Shown here one piece after another: positions 8,344 to 18,317 of a stretch of 38,001 nt of DNA. The translations under genes and the position numbers were made by a program. Each line of letters opens with the position of its first letter. The first letter of the stretch is position 1. The DNA lies in the NCBI RefSeq assembly GCF_000585215.1, contig NZ_AONC01000066.1, positions 1 to 38,001 on the forward strand. The letters run 5' to 3'. Origin of the DNA: Imhoffiella purpurea (GTDB lineage: Bacteria; Pseudomonadota; Gammaproteobacteria; Chromatiales; Chromatiaceae). The notes below the pieces were generated by a model, which was not told the origin of the DNA, did not search any database, and was given only the letters and a program-made list of their open reading frames with translations.

Positions 8344-11300
8344 ATGAGAGGCATCGTCCGCTTCACGCTGCGCCAGCAGGTGCTCTTCAACCTGCTGTTC
8401 GCCGTGACCATCCTGATCGGTCTGATCGCGCTCGGCGAGATCACGGTCGAGCGCTATCCAGAGGTCGATCTCGGCAAGGTGCAGATCGCCACCTTCTATC
8501 CGGGTGCCTCGCCGCGCGATGTCGAGGCCCTGGTGACGCGCGAGATCGAGGAGGCCCTCGAAGGGCTCGAGGACGTGGAGTACATCCAGTCGACCTCGAC
8601 GCGCGAGCGCTCCATCATGACCGTCAAGTTCCGCGACGACGTCGACTACGACGCCCTCTACGACGAGCTGCGCTTTCGCGTGCTCGGTCGGCTGGACGAG
8701 CTGCCGGACATGGTCGAGCCGCCGGTCTTCACCCAGTGGAGCACCAGCGCCTGGCTGCCGGTCGAGGTGGTCAACCTGGCCGGCGAACGCTCCAATCGCG
8801 CGCTCGCCCTCATGGCCGAGCAGCTGCGCACCGAGATCTCCCGGATCCCCGGGGTCAGCGAGGCGCGCCTGACCGGCGACTGGACGCGCGAATTCCACAT
8901 CTGGCTCGACCCGACCAAGCTGGCGCGTCACGGCATCACCTTCGAGGAGGTCGCGACCGCGCTCGAGGGCGCCAATCAGGTGATCCCGGCGGGCGACTTC
9001 TCCGACCCCTCGGGCGACTTCGTCGTCAGCGTCGACGAGCGCTTCAGAACCCGCGAGCAGGTGGCCGAGGTGCTGGTGCGCGCCGACGCCGACGGCTCCT
9101 TCGTGCGCGTCGGAGACCTGATCGATCGCGCCGAGCTCGGCTATCGCGACCCCTACATCATCCGCTCGGTCAGCGGCCGCGACACGGTCAGCATCGCCAT
9201 CCTCAAATCGAGCGACGGCGACGCCCTGGTGATCCATCGCGCCGTGGCCGAGATCCTCGCCGACTTCGCGCCGCGTCTGGAGGCCCTGGGGGTCGAGACC
9301 GTCCTGACCCAGGATTCGACCAGCTACATCGACGCCTCCATCTCGACGCTCGGCTGGAACATGATCGTCGGCATGCTGCTGGTCGGTCTGCTGCTCTGGC
9401 TCTTCATGGGGACGCGCAATGCCGGGCTGGCCAGCGTCGGCATCCCTTTCTCATTCCTGCTGACACTGATCGTCACCTGGCTGACCGGGAACACGCTCAA
9501 CGAGATCACCCTCTTCGCCTTCGTCCTGGTGTCCGGCATCCTGGTCGACGACGCCATCGTGGTGGTCGAGAACATCTACCGCCACATCCAGGACGGCGAG
9601 CCCTTGGAGCAGGCGATCGTCGAGGGCACCGCCGAGGTCATGCCGGCGGTCATCGCCGCCACCGCCACCACGGTCGCCGCCTTCCTGCCGATGCTGATGA
9701 TGACGGGCTCTACCGGCGAGTTCTTCGCCCAGATCCCCAAGGCGGTCAGCTTCGCCATCGTCGCCTCCCTGTTCGAGTGCATCTTCATCCTGCCGCTGCA
9801 CTACCTGGATTTCGGACCGCGCCCCAAGCCGGGCGGCTCGGAGCCGAGCGGGCGCGACCGCTTCCTGATGGACGCACTCATCAAGCCGACCCAGCGTCTG
9901 CTCACGGTGACGCTGCGCTTCCGGATCGTTACGCTCGCCACCGTGACACTCGCCTTCGTCCTGAGCGTCGCCATCCTTGCCGTGTCGGTCGCCGGCATCG
10001 CGCCGCTGATCCGGATCAAGTTCTTCCCCGACGACTACAACCTCTATTACGTCTTCGTCGAGGGACCGCCCGATACGCCCATCGAGGTCATCGACGCCAA
10101 GCTGCGCGCCATCAGCAAGGATCTGCTCGCCGACGGACCCGGATACGTCGGCTCGGTCGCCGCCTTCGCCGGATATGTGATCAACGAGGACTACGAGGAG
10201 GAATACGGCCGCTATCTGGGCACGGTCACCGTGTCCCTGCCGCGAAAGGAGGCGCGTGCATTCGACGACCCGCTCGCCCATCTGCAGCGGGTGCGCGAGC
10301 GCATGGTCTCGCGCTACGGCGGGGGCGACTACGGGATTCGGGTGCGCGCCGAGAAGGACGGTCCGCCCTCGGGCAAGGACGTCAACATCCAGGTGGTCGG
10401 ACACAACGACGCGGACGTGACCGGACTGGCCGACGCCATCGCCACGGCGCTGGAGACCGATCCCGCGCTCGCCCCCTACCTGACCCAGCTCGATCCGGGC
10501 CGCGCCGCGCCCTCGCGGATCCTGCGGCTGCAGATCGACTCCGAGCGCGCCGGCGAGCTCGGTCTGACGCAGGGGCAGGCCATCGGTCTGGCGGCGGCCG
10601 TGCTCGACGGGCGCTATCTGGGCAAGTTCCGGCTCGCCGACGAGGAGGTCGACATCAAGCTCGGTCTGCGTCCGGAATGGATCGAGCGCGCCGAGACGAC
10701 CCTCTCGACCCCGGTCCTGGAGGATCTCTCGGGACCCGTGCGGCTCGGCGACGTGGTGCGCCTGACCCATCTGAGCGAGCCCAGCGAGCTGAGGCGCTAT
10801 CAGGGCCAGCGCTCGCGCGTCATCACCGCCAACATCGAGACGGGCGCGCCCATCTCGGCGGCGACCGTCGTCGCCTGGGCGCGCGAGCGCGAGCGCGAAC
10901 TCAACAGCCGCTATCCGGGCGCGCATCTGGTCTTCGGCGGCGAGTACGCCGACACCCAGCGCTCCTTCGAGAGTCTCAGCCAGGCATTTCTGGTCGCCAT
11001 TCTGCTCATCTATCTGATCCTGGCGGTCCAGTTCAATTCCTACATGCAGCCGGTCCTGATCCTCTCGGCGGTCGTCTTCGCGATCGTCGGCGTGGTGCTC
11101 GGCAAGCTGATCACCCAATCGCTCTTCACCATCAACAGCTTCATCGCCGTGGTCGGGGTGACCGGGGTGGTGATCAACGATGCGCTGGTGCTGCTCGAGT
11201 TCATCAACCGCCGCTATCGCGCCGGTCGCGACCGCGTCGCGGCCATCCGCGAAGGGGTCGCGCTGAGGCTGCGTCCCATCCTGCTTACCACCTTGACCAC

Positions 11301-11502
11301 CAGCCTGGGCCTGCTGCCGATGGCGCTCGGCATCCCCAGCTACTCCACGGTCTGGGGGACCATGGCCTCCACCTTCGTGACCGGTCTCGCGACGGCGACG
11401 CTCCTGACGCTTTTCGTCGTCCCGGTCGCCTGGGATCTGCTGACCGAATGGCAGGAGCGGCGGGCGGCCAAGGACGTCTCAGCGGTCGCGCCGAAGCAGT
11501 GA
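8344..11502 (+). CDS. RND family efflux transporter permease (AcrB/MexF-like)
   Basis: 1052 residues, the standard length. N-terminal TM1 (LFNLLFAVTILIGLIALG) is followed by a large periplasmic porter domain. Next comes a TM bundle with GILVDDAIVVVENIYRHIQDGE (the TM4 Asp-Asp pair used for proton relay). A second porter domain and a second TM bundle follow (FLVAILLIYLILAVQFNSYMQP, GVTGVVINDALVLLEFINRR). The paired Asp in TM4 points to the HAE-type multidrug/hydrophobe class rather than the heavy-metal class. It is driven by the proton gradient and works with the adaptor encoded just upstream. No TolC-like channel gene is nearby, so a channel from elsewhere must be used. Ends 86 bases before the convergent aminotransferase gene. 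Confidence 0.92.
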   Translation: MRGIVRFTLRQQVLFNLLFAVTILIGLIALGEITVERYPEVDLGKVQIATFYPGASPRDVEALVTREIEEALEGLEDVEYIQSTSTRERSIMTVKFRDDVDYDALYDELRFRVLGRLDELPDMVEPPVFTQWSTSAWLPVEVVNLAGERSNRALALMAEQLRTEISRIPGVSEARLTGDWTREFHIWLDPTKLARHGITFEEVATALEGANQVIPAGDFSDPSGDFVVSVDERFRTREQVAEVLVRADADGSFVRVGDLIDRAELGYRDPYIIRSVSGRDTVSIAILKSSDGDALVIHRAVAEILADFAPRLEALGVETVLTQDSTSYIDASISTLGWNMIVGMLLVGLLLWLFMGTRNAGLASVGIPFSFLLTLIVTWLTGNTLNEITLFAFVLVSGILVDDAIVVVENIYRHIQDGEPLEQAIVEGTAEVMPAVIAATATTVAAFLPMLMMTGSTGEFFAQIPKAVSFAIVASLFECIFILPLHYLDFGPRPKPGGSEPSGRDRFLMDALIKPTQRLLTVTLRFRIVTLATVTLAFVLSVAILAVSVAGIAPLIRIKFFPDDYNLYYVFVEGPPDTPIEVIDAKLRAISKDLLADGPGYVGSVAAFAGYVINEDYEEEYGRYLGTVTVSLPRKEARAFDDPLAHLQRVRERMVSRYGGGDYGIRVRAEKDGPPSGKDVNIQVVGHNDADVTGLADAIATALETDPALAPYLTQLDPGRAAPSRILRLQIDSERAGELGLTQGQAIGLAAAVLDGRYLGKFRLADEEVDIKLGLRPEWIERAETTLSTPVLEDLSGPVRLGDVVRLTHLSEPSELRRYQGQRSRVITANIETGAPISAATVVAWARERERELNSRYPGAHLVFGGEYADTQRSFESLSQAFLVAILLIYLILAVQFNSYMQPVLILSAVVFAIVGVVLGKLITQSLFTINSFIAVVGVTGVVINDALVLLEFINRRYRAGRDRVAAIREGVALRLRPILLTTLTTSLGLLPMALGIPSYSTVWGTMASTFVTGLATATLLTLFVVPVAWDLLTEWQERRAAKDVSAVAPKQ

Positions 11503-11519
11503 CCGGATTCGCAGTGCCT

Positions 11520-11548
11520 CTGCGGATCGCCCGGGTGACAATCCGCAG
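11520..11548. terminator. Hairpin between convergent genes
   Basis: CTGCGGAT and ATCCGCAG pair perfectly (8 base pairs, 13-base loop) in the 86-base gap between the RND pump gene and the convergent aminotransferase gene. It lacks a clear T-run, so a bidirectional terminator is only a plausible reading from position. Confidence 0.35.
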
Positions 11549-11588
11549 GTCGCGCGCCGGATTCATCGTCCCCAGGCAGGGGCCGAGT

Positions 11589-12488
11589 CTAATGATCGGG
11601 CCGAGATTCTGCCGCTGTCGGTCCGGTCTCCCGTTCCACCAGCTCTGCGAAGCGCGCCTGCAGCCCGAGAAAGATCTGGCCCGGGCAATGCGTCACGGAT
11701 CGGCCGTCGATGTCCCGGACCGGAATCAGCTCGGCACCGGTTCCGGTGAGGAAGCATTCGTCCGCCGTGTAGAGATCGTAGGGGGCGAGCGGGCATTCGC
11801 GCACCGGGATCCCGGCCTCCACCGCCAGCTCGATGATGCATTGGCGGGTGATGCCGTCGAGTGCCCCTTCGACCGTCGGCGGCGTCAGCAGCGTGTCACC
11901 GCGCACGACGAAGAGGTTCTCCGCGGTGCCTTCCGCCACCCGTCCCTCGCCGTTCAGCAGCACCGCCTCGTCGACACCGGCGTGATTGGCCTCGATGCGG
12001 GCGAGGATGTGATTCAGATAGTTGAGGCTCTTGATCCGCGGGTCGAGGCCGTTCGGGGGAAGTCGCCGGGTGGCGGCGATGATGAGGCGGGCACCCTTTT
12101 CCCGCACCGCCTCGCTCGTCAGGGACAGCTGGTCGGCGACGATGAAGAGGGTCGCGGGGCCGCAGCCGCGCGGATTGAGTCCCATGGGTCCGACCCCGCG
12201 CGTCACCACCAGCCGCAGATAGCCGTCGGGCTCCTCGAAGGCCGCGATCGTCCGGGCGATCGCCTCGATCAGCGCATCCCTCCCGTACGGGATCTGTAGC
12301 GCGATCGCCCGTGCCGAGAGCTCCAGCCTGTCGAGGTGGGCGTCGAGCCGAAAGGCGTGGCGGTCGTAGAACCGGATGCCCTCGAAGATGCCGTCGCCGT
12401 ACAGCAGGCCGTGATCCAGTACGGATAGGGTCGCCTGAGCCGCGGGCAGCAGCTCCCCGTTCAACCAACAGATGGCATGTCGATGCAC
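11589..12488 (-). CDS. ilvE: Branched-chain aminotransferase-like class IV PLP enzyme
   Basis: 299 residues from a GTG at 12488 (MHRHAICWLNGEL) with AGGAG about 9 bases upstream; no in-frame ATG fits better. It is a fold-type IV aminotransferase. LDHGLLYGDGIFEGIRFY, the catalytic Lys153 in RIKSLNYLNHILARIEA, EGTAENLFVV and LTGTGAELIPV are all typical. The family transaminates branched-chain amino acids, D-amino acids, or acts as aminodeoxychorismate lyase. The KSLNYLN signature favours the branched-chain type. It is divergent from a MocR-family regulator that itself carries a PLP-binding aminotransferase domain, and both share a repeat-rich 210-base intergenic region. Regulation of this gene by that protein is a reasonable inference. 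Confidence 0.8.
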   Translation of the reverse strand: MHRHAICWLNGELLPAAQATLSVLDHGLLYGDGIFEGIRFYDRHAFRLDAHLDRLELSARAIALQIPYGRDALIEAIARTIAAFEEPDGYLRLVVTRGVGPMGLNPRGCGPATLFIVADQLSLTSEAVREKGARLIIAATRRLPPNGLDPRIKSLNYLNHILARIEANHAGVDEAVLLNGEGRVAEGTAENLFVVRGDTLLTPPTVEGALDGITRQCIIELAVEAGIPVRECPLAPYDLYTADECFLTGTGAELIPVRDIDGRSVTHCPGQIFLGLQARFAELVERETGPTAAESRPDH

Positions 12489-12605
12489 AGAATCTCTCCT
12501 CTCGTGTCTTGAAGACCGGCATGGGCCGGCCAATGGGATCCGGACGATCGCCGCGCCGACGGACCATCCTGTCGACCTTGACTCTAGAGCGCGGGAGGTG
12601 AGCAT

Positions 12606-12665
12606 TACAGATGCAAACATTTGTTATTGTCGCGATACAGATGAGGCTGTCGGACGTCTGTATCG
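12606..12665. promoter_or_regulatory. Operator-like repeats between aminotransferase and MocR genes
   Basis: CGATACAGA (12633-12641) and TCTGTATCG (12657-12665) form a perfect 9-base inverted repeat with a 15-base spacer. In addition TTACAGATG (12606-12614) and ATACAGATG (12637-12645) are direct repeats offset by 31 bases, about three helical turns. MocR/GntR proteins typically bind combined direct and inverted repeats in divergent promoter regions. The site lies 34-93 bases upstream of the MocR start and over 110 bases upstream of the aminotransferase start. Confidence 0.55.
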
Positions 12666-12698
12666 CTCCCAAGGCGTCCGATCTGTCGTGGTGACCCT

Positions 12699-14120
12699 AT
12701 GGCCTTCCTCTACGAACGACTGGCATCCGAGATTGCGGAACAGATCGAGCAGGGCCTCTTTCGGGCCGGCGAGCGGCTTCCCGGCGTGCGCGTCTTCAGT
12801 GGTCAGCGCAATATCAGCGCGGCGACCGCGGTTGCGGTGTATCGCCGGCTCGAGGAAGACGGTCTCATCGAGGCCAGACCCCGATCGGGCTTCTACGTCC
12901 GCTCCCGCCCCAGGATCCGGATCCCGGAGCCGGACATCTCCCGACCCAGCGTGCGGCCCCGGGCGATCTCGGGTCAGCAGCTGGCGATGCAGCTCAGCAA
13001 GGCGACCAACGAGCCGCATATGGTGCAGCTGGGCGCGGCGGTTCCGGGCCCCGGCTTTCTTCCCGAGCGCGCGGTGGAGCGGGCGCTGTCGAGCGCCGCC
13101 AGGCTGCACCGCCAGCGCGTCATCGGCTATGCCTTTCCGCCTGGCGCCCCGGAGCTCCGCCAGCAGCTCGCGCGCCGCATGGCGGAATGCGGATGCCACA
13201 CCCCGGCAGACGAGATCCTCGTCACCAACGGCTGTCAGGAGGCGATCGTGCTGGCCCTGCGCGCCGTCACCGAGCCCGGCGACGTGGTGGCGATCGAATC
13301 GCCGACTTTCTATAGTCTGCTGCAGGCGATCGACGCCCTGGGACTGAAGGCGCTGGAGATCCCGACCCATCCGCGCGACGGACCGTCGCTGGAGGCGCTG
13401 CAGCTCGCGCTGGAACAGTGGCGGGTCAAGGCCTGCATCCTGGTACCCAATTACAGCAACCCGCTCGGCTATCTCATGCCGGACGACCGCAAGCGGCGCC
13501 TGGTCGCCTTGCTCGCCAGACATCAGGTCGCCCTGATCGAGGACGACGTCTACGGCGACATCGGCTTTTCGCAGCGCCGGCCATCCGTCTGCAAGGCCTA
13601 TGACGAGGAAGGCAGGGTGCTCTACTGCGCCTCCTTCTCGAAGACGCTGTCACCCGGGCTGCGCGTCGGCTGGATCGCCCCCGGCCGCTACCGCGAGAAG
13701 ATCGAGTACCTGAAATACGTGACCAACATGGCCACGGCGACCGCGCCCCAGATCGCCGTGGCCGAGCTGCTGCGCAGCGGTGCCTACGAGCGGCATCTGC
13801 GCAAGGCGCGCGGCAGATACGCGCGTGCGGTCGAGCGCATGATCGAGGCGGTGGACCGGCATTTCCCCGAGGGGACCCGGGTCACGCGCCCCCAGGGCGG
13901 CTTCGTCGTCTGGGTCGAGCTGGGCGAGCCGATCGACACCTTCGAGCTGAGCCAGCGACTGCTCGATCGGCGGATCAGCATCGCCCCGGGGCCGATCTTC
14001 TCCGCCACCCAGAGATACCGGAACTGCATGCGGCTGTCGTGCGCCTGCGAATGGGACGACCGGGTCGAGCGGGCCTTGGCGACCATTGCTGGATTGATTC
14101 GGGAAGGTGGGGCCAAGTAA
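12699..14120 (+). CDS. MocR-family (GntR/aminotransferase) transcriptional regulator
   Basis: 473 residues from ATG 12699. Residues 1-70 are a GntR winged helix (YERLASEIAEQIEQGLFRAGERLPGVR, then YRRLEEDGLIEARPRSGFYV). From about 100 onward is a fold-type I aminotransferase-like domain. It has VTNGCQEAI, the NYSNPLGYLMPDDR loop, DDVYGDIGF and the PLP Schiff-base Lys315 in SFSKTLSPGLRVGW. Such proteins use PLP or its amino-acid adducts as effector and usually control the divergent gene. Here that gene is itself a PLP-dependent transaminase. It likely binds the repeats at 12606-12665 and autoregulates. Confidence 0.9.
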   Translation: MAFLYERLASEIAEQIEQGLFRAGERLPGVRVFSGQRNISAATAVAVYRRLEEDGLIEARPRSGFYVRSRPRIRIPEPDISRPSVRPRAISGQQLAMQLSKATNEPHMVQLGAAVPGPGFLPERAVERALSSAARLHRQRVIGYAFPPGAPELRQQLARRMAECGCHTPADEILVTNGCQEAIVLALRAVTEPGDVVAIESPTFYSLLQAIDALGLKALEIPTHPRDGPSLEALQLALEQWRVKACILVPNYSNPLGYLMPDDRKRRLVALLARHQVALIEDDVYGDIGFSQRRPSVCKAYDEEGRVLYCASFSKTLSPGLRVGWIAPGRYREKIEYLKYVTNMATATAPQIAVAELLRSGAYERHLRKARGRYARAVERMIEAVDRHFPEGTRVTRPQGGFVVWVELGEPIDTFELSQRLLDRRISIAPGPIFSATQRYRNCMRLSCACEWDDRVERALATIAGLIREGGAK

Positions 14121-14449
14121 CGCACATGGCGAACGGGCGATGGGTTGGGGGTTCGGGATATCTCCAGTCCGTCCGGTTCCAGGACCGGGCATTGACGCAA
14201 ACGAATAGAGCCCCCATCTGGTTTCCGCCGAACTCGCCCGCTCAGGGGCCATACCGCGCACGAAGACGTCTTGATCGTATTCCATCCGTGCTCGCGTCCG
14301 ATGACGACGCATGCGTCCTTCGAGATGCGTATCAGTGCACATGCAGAACCGGAGGAGGGGCATAAGATGCTGGGCGGCAAGGCAGCGCTGCGTCGGTGCC
14401 AGCCTGACTTTCTTCGGTCCTGTGTTCAACCCTTTTTCGAGTATCGACC
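14121..14449. other. Intergenic stretch between MocR gene and receptor gene
   Basis: 329 bases without a convincing gene. I see no clear T-tailed terminator hairpin for the MocR gene. TTGACG at about 14193 could be a -35 hexamer, but no good -10 follows at proper spacing. Nothing further can be supported. Confidence 0.4.
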
Positions 14450-15748
14450 ATGGCTATCGACCATCACTCCGTGCCCGAGGCATTGGACGCGTTGCGGCGC
14501 GAGATTTCTCGGCTCGGTCGCCTGCTGATCATCGGTTTCCTGTGCGTGACACTACTCGGGGCGCTGCTCTGGCAGTTCTCCGGCAATTGGATCTGGCCGC
14601 TGGGCGTGCTGATCGGATTCGCAACCGCGTGGTATCTCAGGGCGCGTCTGCCCCGGCATATCGACACCCTCGACAGGCTGCAGCGCGAGCGCGAGCGTTT
14701 CTTCATGGGGGTCCTGGATGCCTGCGAACAGCCCTGTTCCGTCACCGCGATCGGTGAGACGGGGGACAAGGAATGGCGTTGGCTCTACGTGAACGGTCCG
14801 GTCCAGGCTGCGTTCGGCAAGCCTCTGAGCGAGTTCCTCGGCAAGCCCTGCCATCAATGGGGCGCTAATATCTGCCGGACCGGCAACTGCGGCCGAGAAT
14901 GTCTGAACCGAGGACAGACGGACACGCGGTTCGCGCAGGACTTCGGCACCGGACTCGGCCATTTCCGGGTCTACACCAAGACCATCGAAGACCTCTCCGG
15001 TCGGCCGGCCTATGTCGTGGAATGGGTCGACCCCCAGGAGGAGCTGAGATTCCAGATCCTGCGCGCCGGCGACCGCGTCAACGAACTCTCCACGAACACC
15101 GTTCAATCGATCAGTGAGGTCTCGGGCAACATCAAGAGCGTCGCCACCGCCGCCGAGGAACTCTCCTACTCGACCCTGGAGATCAGCCGTTCGGCCGAGA
15201 CCGCCGTCGCCACGGTGGGTGACGTCGAGAGGATCACGCAGCAGGTCGGGGGCGAGGCGCAGGGGGCGGCCGACGCGATACGCACCCTGGCGGTCATCGG
15301 CGAGGAGATCTCGACCATGAGCACGGTCATTCGAGAGATCGCCAATCAGACCAATCTTCTGGCCCTCAACGCCTCCATCGAGTCGGCCCGCGCCGGGGAA
15401 CACGGGCGCGGCTTCGCCGTCGTGGCGAACGAGGTCAAGCAGCTGGCCCAGAAGACACAGGAGGCCACGCAGCAGATCGCCGACAAGTCCGAGGAGACCC
15501 GCCAGCAGATCGGCGACAATGTCGCGCGAATCGTCAATCTCTCGGAACGCGTGGTCGCGGCGAGCCGCCAGGTCGCCGAGGTGAGATCCGCGATGCAGTC
15601 GGTCGCGGCCAGCGTCACCGAGCAGAATGCCGCGGTGGAGGAGATCGCCCGCAATGCCGCGGAGGCGGCGCAAGCCACCGACGAGGCGTCCAGAATCCTG
15701 GACAGCGTGCTCGAAGCGGCCAATGAGCTGCGCGACAAGGTAAGATAG
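14450..15748 (+). CDS. Methyl-accepting chemotaxis protein with Cys-rich PAS domain
   Basis: 432 residues from ATG 14450. Two closely spaced membrane segments (about 24-42 and 47-63) leave almost no periplasmic part, so sensing is probably cytoplasmic. Residues about 85-200 form a PAS-like domain containing a Cys cluster C134-x7-C142-x4-C147-x3-C151 ([19 protein letters not shown]). This spacing recurs in a subset of receptor PAS domains and suggests a metal, redox or thiol sensor. From about 215 is the receptor signalling domain, with the hairpin tip [40 protein letters not shown]. It lies convergent to the chemotaxis operon. No HAMP domain is evident. Confidence 0.9.
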   Translation: MAIDHHSVPEALDALRREISRLGRLLIIGFLCVTLLGALLWQFSGNWIWPLGVLIGFATAWYLRARLPRHIDTLDRLQRERERFFMGVLDACEQPCSVTAIGETGDKEWRWLYVNGPVQAAFGKPLSEFLGKPCHQWGANICRTGNCGRECLNRGQTDTRFAQDFGTGLGHFRVYTKTIEDLSGRPAYVVEWVDPQEELRFQILRAGDRVNELSTNTVQSISEVSGNIKSVATAAEELSYSTLEISRSAETAVATVGDVERITQQVGGEAQGAADAIRTLAVIGEEISTMSTVIREIANQTNLLALNASIESARAGEHGRGFAVVANEVKQLAQKTQEATQQIADKSEETRQQIGDNVARIVNLSERVVAASRQVAEVRSAMQSVAASVTEQNAAVEEIARNAAEAAQATDEASRILDSVLEAANELRDKVR

Positions 15749-15774
15749 AGACCGCGCTCGACGAGCGGCCGAGT

Positions 15775-15796
15775 CGCACGATCGAGGTATCGTGCG
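15775..15796. terminator. Hairpin between convergent receptor and cheB genes
   Basis: CGCACGAT and ATCGTGCG pair perfectly around a 6-base loop in the 72-base gap between two convergent genes. Position suggests a shared bidirectional terminator, although no strong T-tract follows. Confidence 0.5.
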
Positions 15797-15820
15797 TCGC
15801 ATCCCCGATGTCCGATCCGG

Positions 15821-16876
15821 TCACGAGGCCATCAGCATGGCGGCGGCGATCCGCTCCAGGGGCAGCTGGCGCTGGGTGCCGCCGTGCCGTACCGCCTCCT
15901 TCGGCATGCCGTAGACGACGCTGGTGGCCTCGTCCTGGGCGCAGGTCCAGGCCCCGGCCTCGAACAGTTCGTGCAGACCCTCGGCACCGTCGTCTCCCAT
16001 GCCGGTGAGCACGGCGGCGACTGCGTTGCGTCCGGCATAGCGGGCGGTGGAGCGGAAGAGCACGTCCACGGAGGGGCGGTGGCGCGACACCAGGGGCCCG
16101 TCCTTGACCTCCACGTAGTAGCGCGCGCCGCTGCGCTTGAGCAGTGTATGGCGGTTTCCAGGGGCGATCAGGGCCTGGCCCCGCAGCACCGGATCGCCGT
16201 TCTGGGCCTCCTTGACCCGGATCCTGCAGAGTCCGTCCAGGCGCTCGGAGAAGGAGCGGGTGAAGCCCTCGGGCATGTGCTGGACGATGACGATGCCCGG
16301 ACAGCCGAGCGGCATCGCCATGAGGACCTCGCGGATCGCCTCGGTGCCCCCGGTGGAGGCGCCGATCACGATGACCTTGTCGGTGGTCTCCGCCATGGCC
16401 TTGGTACCGGGCCGCTCCAGCACGGCATCGGCGCTGAGCTTCCTTGGCGGGCGGGGCGCCGGTCCGGGTCTGAGACGCGCCTGGGCCGCGGCCTTGACCG
16501 CATCCGTGATCAGCACCCGCGACTCCTCCAGGAAGCGCCGGGTGCCCACCGCCGGCTTCTGGATGATGTCCACGGCACCGGCCTCCAGGGCGCGCATCAG
16601 GGTCTCGGTGCCGGCGCCGACCAGCGAGGAGCAGATGACCACGGGGATGGGGTGCTGGCGCATGAGCTTCTCGAGGAAGGTCACCCCGTCCATGCGCGGC
16701 ATTTCCACGTCGAGCGTGATCACGTCCGGGACCACCTTGCGCAGCTTCTCGGCCGCCACATAGGGGTCCTGGGCGGTAGCCACCACCTCGATGTCCGGAT
16801 CGGCATCCAGCAGGTCGCGTAGCGTCTGGCGGACCAGCGCGGAGTCGTCCACCACCATGACCTTCACCGGACTCAC
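15821..16876 (-). CDS. cheB: Chemotaxis protein-glutamate methylesterase/glutaminase CheB
   Basis: 351 residues. An N-terminal receiver domain ([12 protein letters not shown], phospho-acceptor in [13 protein letters not shown], Lys in IIQKP) is followed by a linker of about 40 residues and a methylesterase domain. The catalytic Ser, His and Asp are seen in [16 protein letters not shown] and [10 protein letters not shown]. It demethylates or deamidates receptor glutamates; phosphorylation by CheA activates it. The ATG overlaps the stop of the upstream cheR gene by 4 bases (ATGA), so translation is coupled. It is the last gene of the operon. Confidence 0.95.
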   Translation of the reverse strand: MSPVKVMVVDDSALVRQTLRDLLDADPDIEVVATAQDPYVAAEKLRKVVPDVITLDVEMPRMDGVTFLEKLMRQHPIPVVICSSLVGAGTETLMRALEAGAVDIIQKPAVGTRRFLEESRVLITDAVKAAAQARLRPGPAPRPPRKLSADAVLERPGTKAMAETTDKVIVIGASTGGTEAIREVLMAMPLGCPGIVIVQHMPEGFTRSFSERLDGLCRIRVKEAQNGDPVLRGQALIAPGNRHTLLKRSGARYYVEVKDGPLVSRHRPSVDVLFRSTARYAGRNAVAAVLTGMGDDGAEGLHELFEAGAWTCAQDEATSVVYGMPKEAVRHGGTQRQLPLERIAAAMLMAS

Positions 16877-17763
16877 GGATGGGCTCCGGGGACGATCTTG
16901 CGGTAGATGGCGGGCTGGATCTGCACGAAGGCCGTGCCGCTGCCGCCCGACGATTCGGAGCCGCTCAAGGACTCGGAATGGCCGACCAGCAGCAGGCCTC
17001 CCGGGGGCAGTATCCGGGCGAAGCGCGCGACGATGCGGTCGCGATCCGGATGGCTGAAATAGATCATGACGTTGCGGCAGAGCACGATGTCCGGGCTGTC
17101 CGGGACGTCGTAGGCATCGGTGAGCAGATTGAAGCTGGCGAAGCGCACCCGTTCGCGCACCTCGGGCGCCATGCGCACCAGGTCGAGGCTGCGGTCGCGG
17201 CTGCGCAGCAGATAGCGCCGGCGCAGGGGCAGGGGCATGGAGGCAACCCGCTGGTGCGGGTAGATTGCGCTCCGGGCGATCGCCAGCGAACTGGCGGAGA
17301 TGTCGGTCGCGCGGATCTCGAAACGAAACTCGGGATGCATACGCCGCAGCTCCAGCATCTCCATGGCCAGCGTGTAGGGCTCCTCGCCGGACGCGCAGCC
17401 GGCGCTCCAGATGCGCAGGGGCACCCGCCAGCCGCGCTCGTGGCGGACGGCGATCTCGCCGAGGACGTGCTCGCGGAGGAAGCGGAAATGCGCCGGTTCG
17501 CGATAGAAGTCGGTCTTGTTGGTGGTGATGGCGTCGATCAGATGCGGGCGCTCCTCGGCGCCCGCCTGCTCGTCGAGGGCGAAGTCGATGTAATCGCGCA
17601 GCGAGCGCAGACCGCGGGCGTGCTGGCGCTTGCGCAGCCGTCCCTCGATCAGCGCATGTTTCGACTCCGGTAGCTGGATGCCGGCGACGCGGCCGACATA
17701 GTCCGCCACCCGTCTGTGGTCGCGCGCGGACAGGGCGTCTTGCTGTAGCCGCTCAGTCGCCAT
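16873..17763 (-). CDS. cheR: Chemotaxis protein methyltransferase CheR
   Basis: 296 residues. An N-terminal all-helical domain ([29 protein letters not shown]) precedes an S-adenosylmethionine-binding domain with [18 protein letters not shown] and the late motif [12 protein letters not shown]. It methylates receptor glutamates to drive adaptation. It overlaps the upstream cheW gene by 11 bases and the downstream cheB gene by 4, so all three are translationally coupled. No TPR or other accessory domain is present. Confidence 0.95.
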   Translation of the reverse strand: MATERLQQDALSARDHRRVADYVGRVAGIQLPESKHALIEGRLRKRQHARGLRSLRDYIDFALDEQAGAEERPHLIDAITTNKTDFYREPAHFRFLREHVLGEIAVRHERGWRVPLRIWSAGCASGEEPYTLAMEMLELRRMHPEFRFEIRATDISASSLAIARSAIYPHQRVASMPLPLRRRYLLRSRDRSLDLVRMAPEVRERVRFASFNLLTDAYDVPDSPDIVLCRNVMIYFSHPDRDRIVARFARILPPGGLLLVGHSESLSGSESSGGSGTAFVQIQPAIYRKIVPGAHP

Positions 17764-18307
17764 CGGCGGGGTTCTGTCCTGCCTCCTGGGCGGGGAGGCG
17801 CGTCTCCCGCGCGCTGTCGACCAGGTCGCCGAGTTCCTCTTTGGAGAACACCCGCGCGAGGTTGAGGATGACGATGAACTCCTCGTCCTGCTTGCCCATG
17901 CCGCTGATGAAGCGGGTGTCGATGCGGCTGCCGATGCGCGGCGGGGGCTTGATCATGTCCGCGCCCAGCTCGATCACCTCCTTGACCGCGTCGGCGAGGA
18001 TGCCCAGAGCCGTCATCTCGCCGTCCAGCATGACGTCGACGATGACGATGCAGGTATCCACCGTGGGCTCGGTCAGCTGCATCTCGAACTGGCGTCTCAG
18101 GTCCACCACCGGGACCACGTTGCCGCGCAGATTGATCACGCCGAGCATGAAGTCCGGCGTGCGCGGGACGGGCGTGACGCGGCGGTATTCCAGCACCTCC
18201 TGGATCTGCGCGATATCGGTCCCGTAGATCTCGCCGTCGAGCATGAAGGTCAGGATCTGCAGGGAGCCCTGATCGAGGCCGTGCGCCGGCTGCGCTTCGC
18301 TTGCCAT
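17753..18307 (-). CDS. cheW: Chemotaxis coupling protein CheW
   Basis: 184 residues from the ATG at 18307, preceded by GGGAGG; a 12-residue upstream extension is rejected. The CheW fold is seen in LQILTFMLDGEIYGTDIAQIQEVLEYRRVTPVPRTPDFMLGVINLRGNVVPVVDLR and in TALGILADAVKEVIEL. The protein bridges receptors to CheA at the cell pole. It is placed directly after the operon's own receptor gene, with only 10 bases between stop and ATG, so a dedicated signalling array is likely. Confidence 0.94.
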   Translation of the reverse strand: MASEAQPAHGLDQGSLQILTFMLDGEIYGTDIAQIQEVLEYRRVTPVPRTPDFMLGVINLRGNVVPVVDLRRQFEMQLTEPTVDTCIVIVDVMLDGEMTALGILADAVKEVIELGADMIKPPPRIGSRIDTRFISGMGKQDEEFIVILNLARVFSKEELGDLVDSARETRLPAQEAGQNPADGD

Positions 18308-18317
18308 GATGCCTCCC

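Noticed and set aside
8736-12299. Very long plus-strand open frame overlapping the RND pump gene
   Set aside because: Arg/Ala/Pro-rich composition typical of a high-GC shadow frame; the overlapping frame is a textbook RND transporter.
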